Source: Candidatus Thorarchaeota archaeon
GTDB lineage: Archaea > Asgardarchaeota > Thorarchaeia > Thorarchaeales > Thorarchaeaceae
Length of the DNA stretch: 13,150 nucleotides
Direction of reading: 5' to 3'
Assembly: GCA_018238825.1 (NCBI GenBank)
Contig: JABCSP010000033.1
Span: 1 to 13,150 of the forward strand
Positions 6,538 through 12,497 of this stretch are shown here, one piece after another. Numbering within the stretch: the stretch's first letter is position 1; each line of letters begins with the position of its first letter. Below the pieces are notes generated by a model. The model saw only the letters and a list, made by a program, of their open reading frames with translations, was not told the origin of the DNA and ran no database searches. Made by a program: the position numbers and the translations under genes.

Positions 6538-7074
6538 CTATTTCGGTCGAGAACGTGCGTGTTGGATAACCCAGATGAGAAAAACAATGCCGACGAATCC
6601 AAAAGTGAGAACAGCAACTAACATAATAGTAGTCGTGTACCAAGGTTGTACAGTAATGAGGCTTTCAACCAGATAGACCATGACCTTAGAAGACTTTGTG
6701 CTCACACCATCTGTTACGACCATTGTGTAGTTATAATTACCCAAGTCCATCTCAATAACTGGGACTGGATGAACATAAAATGGACCACCAAGATTGTCGG
6801 ATAAGCTCTCGAATATTCCAGAGAGTTCAAGAGTTCCATTCTTGAACACATCGAATGAGAATGTGGCAGGGGTGGTATTTTCGACCCACCAAACAATAGA
6901 GCGTGTTGTGTTATCCTTGGAAAATGTACGGTTCTGTGGGCCATGCAATTCGAAGTTGTCCTGAGCTAATACCTGTTGTGAGGTGTCAAGAGATATTGCA
7001 ACAAATCCGGATGTCCCAACAAAGGACATCAGGAGGATTGTGAATGTAAGAGTTACTAACATCTTCGAACTCAT
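6538..7074 (-). CDS. Small Ig-like type I membrane protein
   Basis: No named family, but the layout is clear. From the ATG at 7074 the 178-aa product has a signal peptide (MSSKMLVTLTFTILLMSFVG...), an ectodomain of about 105 residues, a membrane helix (about 147-171, TIMLVAVLTFGFVGIVFLIW) and a short basic tail HARSRPK. The ectodomain pattern, ITWxx-like 'SIVWWVENTTPATFSFDVFK', NGT, then 'LGNYNYTMVVTDGVS', resembles single Ig/PKD-like domains repeated in large archaeal surface proteins. It has five N-glycosylation sequons (NRT, NTT twice, NGT, NYT). An in-frame start 72 bases upstream is rejected because the TATA box (7118-7110) lies within that extension, and because GAGGTCGAT sits just before ATG 7074. 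A surface role is inferred. Confidence 0.85.
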   Translation of the reverse strand: MSSKMLVTLTFTILLMSFVGTSGFVAISLDTSQQVLAQDNFELHGPQNRTFSKDNTTRSIVWWVENTTPATFSFDVFKNGTLELSGIFESLSDNLGGPFYVHPVPVIEMDLGNYNYTMVVTDGVSTKSSKVMVYLVESLITVQPWYTTTIMLVAVLTFGFVGIVFLIWVIQHARSRPK

Positions 7075-7108
7075 AATAATCGACCTCACACAGTAAGTAT
7101 TTACTTCA

Positions 7109-7118
7109 ATATATAAAG
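7109..7118 (-). promoter_or_regulatory. TATA box for the Ig-like membrane protein gene
   Basis: CTTTATATAT on the minus strand matches the archaeal TATA consensus well and lies 36-44 bases before the ATG at 7074. It predicts a leader of about 15 bases, which carries GAGGT (7086-7082) as a Shine-Dalgarno site. This is the best-looking promoter of the minus-strand block. Confidence 0.65.
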
Positions 7119-7322
7119 CTTGAACTTTCAGCAGGGGAATATTCATTCCGAGGAAGCTCTCAGTTTGATGAACAGACCAGAACCAGTACGAATGTTAATG
7201 AATGGAATTTCTGTTTCAATCTTGGTCACCTATGGGACTAGTTGTTAATATTCATCATGCTAAAGTTTTGACTCCAATCTTACATTTATGGTAAGTCGAG
7301 TATTTTTTCCGCTCATTTTCAC

Positions 7323-8249
7323 TCACCCTTGTTTCATCATATGCTGTAATAGCTCTGATGCAGCCTCTGGATCAAGCTTGACCGCCTTTGTGATGACCTG
7401 TTGACACTCGTTCCTTTTCCCTGCCTTCAGGAGAGCAATTCCGAGGCTGGTCCAGAACATACCATTTCTCGGAGCAAGTTTGACTGCTCTACGCTGGCAC
7501 TTTATCGCGGCTGTATGCCTTCCAGCCATGTTCAGGATGGTCCCAAGCTCGTTCCAATTCTCACCGTCATCTTGCTTCAAGCGGATGGCCTGTTTGGCTG
7601 CCTCTTCTGCCTTCTCGTAATCCTTTGTAACAAGGTAGACATGTGCCTTGAATCGCCATGCAGTATGCTGGTCACTGAACTCATCTGTCAGAGATTCTGC
7701 TATTTCCTCCGCATAGTCATGAGAGCCCATCATTGCTAGTGCAGTCTTGATAGATGTCCAGATATTCTCGTCATCAGGGCAAGTTCGCAGAGCTGGAATG
7801 ACCACTTCAAGAGCCTGCAGGTACTCGTTTCTGGACATGAATTGGAAGAAAAGCATCCTGCGTGGATGAACCTGTCCGTCATCTATGGACAAAGAGCGAT
7901 AGTAAACATCCTCTCCTTCCATCTCCTTTCCTGCAAAGCATAGGTAGTCACCCATGAGATTCATGACCAGCAAATTATCTGGTTCTAAACTTGCTGCCTT
8001 CTGTAGAGCCTCTCCTGCATCCTTGACCTCAGCCTGAAGCATGAGGGTAAGTCCATAGAGTGCCCATGTAAGAATCTCATCACCCTGCTTCTGGATACGA
8101 AGAAGACATCTTCTCTTGGCATCCTCAAAGTCCTCTCGACCTATCTGATGAATGATGTACTTGAAGTCGGATTGACTCATTGTGTCTGGATCAATAGATG
8201 TTGATAGCAAGTCGATGTATGCATTGATTTGTTCTGTCTTACTCGCCAT
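7323..8249 (-). CDS. TPR-repeat protein A (308 aa)
   Basis: A soluble tetratricopeptide-repeat protein. Degenerate TPR units run through most of it. The clearest are HTAWRFKAHVYLVTKDYEKA, EEAAKQAIRLKQDDGENWNE, LGTILNMAGRHTAAIKCQRR and the C-terminal MFWTSLGIALLKAGKRNECQ. TPR arrays are protein-protein scaffolds; no catalytic domain is visible and no partner can be named. The start at ATG 8249 is chosen because protein B's TAA (8253-8251) ends one base before it and GAGGAG lies upstream, the pattern of translational coupling. An in-frame extension of 46 residues to 8387 only reads protein B's coding region in another frame. It is clearly paralogous to protein B upstream, so the pair arose by tandem duplication. 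Confidence 0.93.
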   Translation of the reverse strand: MASKTEQINAYIDLLSTSIDPDTMSQSDFKYIIHQIGREDFEDAKRRCLLRIQKQGDEILTWALYGLTLMLQAEVKDAGEALQKAASLEPDNLLVMNLMGDYLCFAGKEMEGEDVYYRSLSIDDGQVHPRRMLFFQFMSRNEYLQALEVVIPALRTCPDDENIWTSIKTALAMMGSHDYAEEIAESLTDEFSDQHTAWRFKAHVYLVTKDYEKAEEAAKQAIRLKQDDGENWNELGTILNMAGRHTAAIKCQRRAVKLAPRNGMFWTSLGIALLKAGKRNECQQVITKAVKLDPEAASELLQHMMKQG

Positions 8250-8250
8250 A

Positions 8251-9303
8251 TTACTTTCTTCTCCTCTTCGCTTTTCTACTCCTATGTCTTCTCGCACTCC
8301 TTGTTTCTTCCTTGTCCTGCTCCCATTCCTCGATATACTCCAGAAGTTTGATGGTCTCCTCCATGTCAATGGTCTTGAGTTCCTCAACTATCTTCATGGC
8401 CTCATCCACCTCACCTGCAAGATAGTGTGCAGTGCTTAGACTCGCCATAGCACTCGGTTGGTGTCCCGTCAACTCGTAGGACTTCTTCTGACACAATAGA
8501 GCAGCTTTGTGTTTTCCCTGCATGTTCAAGAGAGTGCCATACATGTTCCATGCAAGAGTATCGTTCTTCCGTGCGGCAATCACTCGCTTGCAGTACTTTA
8601 GAGCCTCATCGAACTTCATTCGGCGCATGAGAGAATGCGCCATGATGCACCATGTATGATACTGATTGGGGAAATCCTGATGGATTGCATATGCAATCTT
8701 CTTCTCCTTCTTACTGGAGAGACCTCCAAGAGCCACACGGAGATTTAGCCACATATGCTCATCATCTGGATGACTCGCTAAGAGCGGAAGTAGAACTCCC
8801 ACTGCTTCTTCATACTGCTCATAGGCACTGTACCTGTTACTCAGCATCACCCTTGGATGGAGTTGGTCGGGGTCTATCTCCAGTGACAGAAGGTAGAAGG
8901 TTTCTGCATTTTCAAAATCGTTGTTGAAACTGAAGAAGTCGCCAGCAAGGTTCACGATGAAGAGTTCTTCTGGAGCCAGTTCCATAGCACGATTAAGAGC
9001 GATACGGGCCTGTTCAAGGTCTTTCTTCACTATATGATACAGAGCGAAGACTCCCCATAATGTAGGATCTACACCACCACTCTTGTTGATGAGTTCGTGA
9101 CAGTGCTCCTCAGCTCGCTCAAGGTCACCACCACGCATGGCTTCCATGACCTCTTTCAGGTCACTCCTGTCAATGGATTCTCGATACAGGGCAAGGTACC
9201 GTGCCCAGCTCTCAACCTCGGTATCTACTGTCATTCCCTTATGCTCCTGTGAGCTTGCATCCCTCTCGGGTGTCACCATGTACGCAACGTTGATGTCATA
9301 CAT
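8251..9303 (-). CDS. TPR-repeat protein B (350 aa) with basic tail
   Basis: First gene of the TPR pair. It carries TPR-like helix pairs from about residue 50 to 310, including ALNRAMELAPEELFIVNLAG, DFENAETFYLLSLEIDPDQL, KFDEALKYCKRVIAARKNDT and MYGTLLNMQGKHKAALLCQK. The last of these aligns with LGTILNMAGRHTAAIKCQRR of protein A, and SLEIDPDQLHPRVML aligns with SLSIDDGQVHPRRML. Unlike protein A it ends in a strongly basic tail (RSARRHRSRKAKRRRK), which could contact nucleic acid or acidic partners; that is inference. Two starts are possible. ATG 9303 gives the full length, while ATG 9234 (327 aa) has a better Shine-Dalgarno site, AGGAG nine bases before it. No signal peptide or membrane segment is seen. 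It is transcribed away from the eL31 gene. Confidence 0.92.
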   Translation of the reverse strand: MYDINVAYMVTPERDASSQEHKGMTVDTEVESWARYLALYRESIDRSDLKEVMEAMRGGDLERAEEHCHELINKSGGVDPTLWGVFALYHIVKKDLEQARIALNRAMELAPEELFIVNLAGDFFSFNNDFENAETFYLLSLEIDPDQLHPRVMLSNRYSAYEQYEEAVGVLLPLLASHPDDEHMWLNLRVALGGLSSKKEKKIAYAIHQDFPNQYHTWCIMAHSLMRRMKFDEALKYCKRVIAARKNDTLAWNMYGTLLNMQGKHKAALLCQKKSYELTGHQPSAMASLSTAHYLAGEVDEAMKIVEELKTIDMEETIKLLEYIEEWEQDKEETRSARRHRSRKAKRRRK

Positions 9304-9494
9304 GCCTATGCTCTACAGAAAACATGAGCAAAGAATTAGTTAGATATTGGCTTTCAGTGAGAAGTCAAACATCAGACCAGTAAATTACGAGAAAGTGGCC
9401 ATAGAATTTCCGAGTTGCTAAATCTCGCCTATCCTCTCTTTATTCCAGATTTCCAGAACAATGAATATGAAATTATTAATACAAATAGCCTTGG

Positions 9495-9524
9495 TTTGCA
9501 GGAATCAGTGGTTTTCCAACCAAA
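9495..9524 (+). repeat. 30-bp direct repeat, copy 2
   Basis: These bases are identical over 30 positions, and in the same orientation, to 6402-6431, and carry the same small hairpin TGGTT-TTCC-AACCA (9509-9522). Upstream, TTGGTT (9491-9496) can also pair with AACCAA (9518-9523); copy 1 lacks this. The copy sits in non-coding DNA about 65 bases before the likely eL31 TATA box, at the edge of the opposite-strand block that splits the operon. Confidence 0.9.
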
Positions 9525-9587
9525 ATCTAGAGGTCTTGTAATATATCAGTCTACACAGGTGGAGGTTGATTGCGCATGTATCGGTAT

Positions 9588-9596
9588 CTTTTTATC
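9588..9596 (+). promoter_or_regulatory. Probable TATA box for the eL31-aIF6-eL20-prefoldin-FtsY genes
   Basis: CTTTTTATC fits the archaeal TATA consensus. Transcription would begin near 9618, giving a leader of about 90 bases that contains the TGTCGCC/GGCGACA inverted repeat. The separated second half of the operon needs its own promoter, and this is the best candidate. Confidence 0.5.
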
Positions 9597-9707
9597 AGTT
9601 CTACTAGGGACAGGCTTTGAAGTGTCGCCTCAGAAATGAAATTATCTATTCTCCAGCACAGAGAAATTGGCGACAAACAAAATTGAAACCATAGTCAGGT
9701 GGGCATT

Positions 9708-10130
9708 ATGTCAAAGAAGAAGAAAGAAGCAGAGGCCGAGGTTTCTGAAAAAGAATTAGAGTTAGAAGAAATCGAAGAGATTGAAGAAGTGGAAGAGGCC
9801 CCAGCTGACGATGAAACACCTGAGGTTAAGGCTCCAGATGATGTTGAAGTTGAGGAGGAAGAGGAAGAAGAAATTATAGATGAGCGCATCTATACTGTTC
9901 CCCTGCGAAAGGCATACTGGACTGGTAGTAGACTTAGGCGTGCAAATAGATCAGTCAGAATTCTAAAAGAGTTTGTAGAGAGGCACATGAAGCCAGAAGA
10001 GCTTCTGATTCAACCAGAAGTAAATGAAACAATCTGGAGTAGAGGTATGCAGAAGCCTCCCCGAAGAGTAAGAATTCGAGCTACAAAGAACGCAGACAAT
10101 CTTGTTCGCGTATATCTTGCGGAGGGATAG
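9708..10130 (+). CDS. rpl31e: 50S ribosomal protein eL31 (L31e) with acidic N-terminal extension
   Basis: The C-terminal 82 residues are a complete eL31: DERIYTVPLRKAYWTGSRLR, then ANRSVRILKEFVERHMKPEE, IWSRGMQKPPRRVRIRATKN and DNLVRVYLAEG. eL31 sits at the rim of the peptide exit tunnel on the large subunit. Before it is an extension of about 57 residues. It begins with lysines (MSKKKKEAEAEV) and is then almost all Glu/Asp, including a run of seven or more Glu near 49-55. Archaeal eL31 proteins are normally 80-100 aa, so 140 aa is long. ATG 9708 is chosen over an in-frame GTG at 9699 because AGGTG (9697-9701) is the Shine-Dalgarno site and overlaps that GTG. The aIF6 gene follows directly. 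Confidence 0.96.
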   Translation: MSKKKKEAEAEVSEKELELEEIEEIEEVEEAPADDETPEVKAPDDVEVEEEEEEEIIDERIYTVPLRKAYWTGSRLRRANRSVRILKEFVERHMKPEELLIQPEVNETIWSRGMQKPPRRVRIRATKNADNLVRVYLAEG

Positions 10131-10136
10131 TCTGGA

Positions 10137-10802
10137 TTGATCGCCCGAACAAACTTCGAGGGCGATTCTAACGTTGGAGCTTACGGAATCGCCACAGACC
10201 GCTTTGTATTTGTCAGTTCTAATATTTCTGAAAAGGGAATTAGTACAGTTGAAAGAACATTCAATCTTCCATTGGTTCAGTCCACAGTAGCAACTTTGGA
10301 TGCAGTTGGACTTGTAGCAGTGGCAAATTCTAATGGGATTCTACTCCCTTACATTACCACAGATGATGAATTAAAACAAGTGAAACAGAGTGCAGAGGTT
10401 CCAGTTGATTGGATTGATGATAAAATGACTGCTCTGGGGAACATCATTATTGCTAATGATAATGGTGCGATGTGTCACCCAGATTTCAGTTCAGAATCAA
10501 TACAGAAAATCTCTGATGTACTAGGTGTCGAAGTAGTACCAGGAACTGTAGCTAAACTACCAATAGTTGGAGCTAATGTAGTTACAACAAATCAAGGTGC
10601 AGTAATACATCCATTGGCCACAGATGATGAGATTGAACAGCTATCACAGCTGTTAAAAGTACACATCGAGGTTGCAACAGTCAACAGAGGCAGCCCTTAT
10701 ACTAGTCTTGGTGTAATAGCCAATGTTGATGGAATGATTGCGGGATCTGAAACAACAGGTGTAGAACTTGCACACATTAGTCAGGTCCTAGGGTTCGTAT
10801 AA
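10137..10802 (+). CDS. eif6: Translation initiation factor 6 (aIF6)
   Basis: aIF6 binds the large ribosomal subunit at uL14 and prevents premature joining of the subunits. The 221-aa length is that of the family, a five-fold pseudosymmetric ring of repeats. The repeats show here as recurring segments: NVGAYGIATDRFVFVSSNIS, VGLVAVANSNGILLPYITTD, ALGNIIIANDNGAMCHPDFS, VGANVVTTNQGAVIHPLATD and SLGVIANVDGMIAGSETTGV. The start is a TTG at 10137. The strong GGAGGGAT site (10121-10128), which overlaps the eL31 stop codon, supports it, and no ATG exists near the N-terminus. The gene lies 6 bases after eL31 and 16 before eL20, so it is co-transcribed and probably translationally linked. Confidence 0.97.
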   Translation: MIARTNFEGDSNVGAYGIATDRFVFVSSNISEKGISTVERTFNLPLVQSTVATLDAVGLVAVANSNGILLPYITTDDELKQVKQSAEVPVDWIDDKMTALGNIIIANDNGAMCHPDFSSESIQKISDVLGVEVVPGTVAKLPIVGANVVTTNQGAVIHPLATDDEIEQLSQLLKVHIEVATVNRGSPYTSLGVIANVDGMIAGSETTGVELAHISQVLGFV

Positions 10803-10818
10803 TTGAGGTGTGATTTAG

Positions 10819-11064
10819 ATGAGTTTGAAAATCTGGTTAGCATCAGGCGAATACATGAAGAATAAAGAAAAATTTACGTTCAGTCGAGAACTTCTAGGTG
10901 AAAAGGAAGCTCATGTGCGTGAGAAAATTCTCTCTGAGCTTGGCAGTCGTCATAGAGTAAAAAGAAGAGAGATTACCATCTCTGAAATAAAAGAAATCAA
11001 ACCAGAGGAAGTACAAAGTTTAGAGCTCCGTAAATTCCTTGGATTGGAGACTGACTTTTCATGA
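10819..11064 (+). CDS. rplX: 50S ribosomal protein eL20 (L18Ae/LX)
   Basis: The archaeal LX protein, equivalent to half of eukaryotic eL20. It has 81 aa, beginning MSLKIWLASGEYMKNKEKFT, with FSRELLGEKEAHVREKILSE, LGSRHRVKRREITISEIKEI and the ending EEVQSLELRKFLG, all typical of the family. It binds the large subunit near 5S rRNA. GAGGTG (10805-10810) lies eight bases before the ATG. The stop overlaps the prefoldin alpha start in an ATGA junction (11061-11064), indicating translational coupling; LX and prefoldin alpha are common neighbours in archaea. Confidence 0.96.
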   Translation: MSLKIWLASGEYMKNKEKFTFSRELLGEKEAHVREKILSELGSRHRVKRREITISEIKEIKPEEVQSLELRKFLGLETDFS

Positions 11065-11516
11065 GTGAAGAACAGCAACAGCTTCTTCAAAGAATCTACA
11101 CTGAACAACAACTCACTGATTCAAATGTTACATTACTCCAACAACGTTTAGAGCTTGTGCAGGCATACCTGACTAACTTTAGGGCAGGGCTCATGGTGCT
11201 AGAGGAGATTGAGGGGAGAAAGGAAGGGGAAGAGATGCTGATGAACGTTGGAGGTAGTATATTCGTTCAAGCAAAACTCGTTGACCCATCCAAAGTAACT
11301 CGTAGTATCGGAACTGGCGTTAGAATAGAACAGAGTCTTGAAACCGCAAAGACCGCGGTACAAGAACAAACTACCAGATTGGAAAAGCAATACGAGTCAA
11401 TGGCAGAGGAATATCAGAAACTCGTTGCTCGATCCTCAGTATTAAATGCTCAATTCCAACAACTCGCAGCTCAAGTACAAGGTCAAGGGGCAGCTCCACC
11501 AAGTCAGGGGGAGTAG
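11061..11516 (+). CDS. pfdA: Prefoldin alpha subunit
   Basis: Prefoldin is a hexamer of two alpha and four beta subunits that holds unfolded proteins and passes them to the thermosome chaperonin. The 151-aa alpha subunit shows the expected two coiled-coil arms (about 1-45, rich in Gln/Leu: EEQQQLLQRIYTEQQL...; and about 92-138, ETAKTAVQEQTTRLEKQYES...). These are joined by beta hairpins including EMLMNVGGSIFVQAKLVDPS, where 'GG..fv.a...d' is the alpha-type signature, and GTGVRIEQSLETA. The C-terminal tail QGQGAAPPSQGE is low-complexity and probably disordered. The start overlaps the eL20 stop (ATGA) and FtsY begins 3 bases after the stop. The position between LX and FtsY supports a role in handling newly made proteins. 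Confidence 0.96.
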   Translation: MSEEQQQLLQRIYTEQQLTDSNVTLLQQRLELVQAYLTNFRAGLMVLEEIEGRKEGEEMLMNVGGSIFVQAKLVDPSKVTRSIGTGVRIEQSLETAKTAVQEQTTRLEKQYESMAEEYQKLVARSSVLNAQFQQLAAQVQGQGAAPPSQGE

Positions 11517-11519
11517 TCC

Positions 11520-12431
11520 GTGTTCGATAAGCTCAGGGGGGCTTTAGATAGCGCAGTTACTAAAGCTACTACAAAAGAGCTTAGCGATAAGAATCTTGAA
11601 GATGCAGTCTGGGAATTGCAGTTGGTCTTAATTCAGAATGATGTAGCTGTCGAAGTTGCTGAACAGATATGCGAATTGACTAAAGAAAAAATGCTTGGTG
11701 ATAGAACGGGAAGATTAGAGAATCTCAGTAAATTGTTCAAGAAAGCAATCTACGAGTCAATACTTGAGATCCTCACTCCCGAACATCCACTTGATCCTAT
11801 TGAGTTTGCTTCTGAGAAGAAACAGAAGGGTGAAGTTACAACTATTTTATTCGTAGGTGTCAATGGAACTGGTAAGACAACGACTTTAGCAAAAATGGCT
11901 AATCTCTTCAAAGAGAATGGGTTTTCTGTCGTCATAGCGGCAGGAGACACTTTCAGAGCTGGGAGTATAGAACAATTGGAACGCCATGCAGAGCGTCTTG
12001 AAATACGGGTTATCAAACAGGATTATGGAGCGGATGCTGCAGCTATAGCTTTTGATGCAATTGCTCATGCACAAGCAAAACATATCGATATTGTTTTGAT
12101 AGATAGTGCAGGAAGAATGCAGAGCAACAAGAACCTCTTAGATGAAATGAAGAAGATTGCTCGTGTTGCAGATCCAGACATCAAACTCTTTGTTGGAGAT
12201 GCTTTGGCTGGTAATGATGTGCTCTCACAAGCCAAGGAATTTCATAAAGCTATTGAAATTGATGGAGCAGTCCTGACGAAAGTAGATGCAGATCCATCAG
12301 GTGGAGCTGCACTATCCATTGCCCATGTCACAGGAAGACCTATTGTATTCGTAGGGGTTGGACAAGAATACGATGATATAGAGCAGTTTGACCCAGAATG
12401 GTTTGCTGAGAAACTTATTGAGGATAATTGA
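11520..12431 (+). CDS. ftsY: Signal recognition particle receptor FtsY
   Basis: FtsY is the SRP receptor GTPase that docks ribosome-nascent chain-SRP54 complexes at the membrane. The 303-aa protein has the NG domain only. The N helical bundle spans about 1-95. The G domain carries G1 GVNGTGKT (113-120), the family-specific DTFRAGSIEQL (143-153), G3 DSAGR (195-199), G4 TKVD (253-256) and the closing GVGQEYDDIEQFDPEWF (279-295). 'DSAGR' and 'GDALAGND' fit FtsY better than SRP54, and the M domain of SRP54 is absent. The acidic A domain of bacterial FtsY is missing. The start is GTG 11520, with GGGGGAG (11507-11513) six bases upstream; that site lies inside the prefoldin gene, so the two are coupled. 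Confidence 0.97.
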   Translation: MFDKLRGALDSAVTKATTKELSDKNLEDAVWELQLVLIQNDVAVEVAEQICELTKEKMLGDRTGRLENLSKLFKKAIYESILEILTPEHPLDPIEFASEKKQKGEVTTILFVGVNGTGKTTTLAKMANLFKENGFSVVIAAGDTFRAGSIEQLERHAERLEIRVIKQDYGADAAAIAFDAIAHAQAKHIDIVLIDSAGRMQSNKNLLDEMKKIARVADPDIKLFVGDALAGNDVLSQAKEFHKAIEIDGAVLTKVDADPSGGAALSIAHVTGRPIVFVGVGQEYDDIEQFDPEWFAEKLIEDN

Positions 12432-12443
12432 GCGAGTGGAGAG

Positions 12444-12452
12444 CTTTTTATA
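12444..12452 (+). promoter_or_regulatory. TATA box for the ornithine carbamoyltransferase gene
   Basis: CTTTTTATA lies 13 bases after the FtsY stop and 46-54 bases before the TTG start of the next gene. It would give a leader of about 22 bases containing GAGGTG (12486-12491) as the Shine-Dalgarno site. This suggests the arginine gene is transcribed separately from the ribosomal/FtsY genes. Confidence 0.6.
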
Positions 12453-12497
12453 CAAGAGCCTTATGATGGCCGATATACCAGCCCTGAGGTGTTGTTA

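Larger units (their letters stand above)
9304..9707. other. 404-bp divergent intergenic region: 30-bp repeat copy 2 and eL31 leader
   Basis: No gene is supported between the TPR pair (minus) and eL31 (plus). The region holds copy 2 of the 30-bp repeat (9495-9524), a TATA-like CTTTTTATC (9588-9596) that fits as the eL31 promoter, and a 7-bp inverted repeat TGTCGCC/GGCGACA (9623-9629 with 9669-9675) within the predicted leader. AGGTG (9697-9701) is the eL31 Shine-Dalgarno site. The TPR pair must also have its promoter here, but no strong TATA box stands out on the minus strand. Confidence 0.6.

Noticed and set aside
6385..6621. 78-aa plus-strand frame MAKGSTLQES over repeat copy 1
   Set aside because: It runs antisense into the well-supported Ig-like membrane protein gene and has no protein-like features of its own.
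7075..7146. 24-residue N-terminal extension of the Ig-like membrane protein
   Set aside because: The TATA box at 7118-7110 lies inside it, and the signal peptide begins properly at ATG 7074, which has its own Shine-Dalgarno site.
8250..8387. 46-residue N-terminal extension of TPR protein A
   Set aside because: It only reads protein B's 3' coding region in another frame. The coupled ATG at 8249 with GAGGAG upstream is the better start.
6402..9524. CRISPR repeats
   Set aside because: The 30-mer has repeat-like length but only two copies 3.1 kb apart with genes between, no spacer-sized spacing and no cas genes.
6402..9524. Insertion sequence or composite transposon
   Set aside because: No transposase or integrase is encoded, the repeats are direct rather than inverted, and 30 bp is too long for a usual target duplication.
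9695..9889. Minus-strand poly-Ser open frame
   Set aside because: It is the antisense shadow of the Glu-rich extension of eL31; GAA/GAG runs read as serine-rich frames on the other strand.
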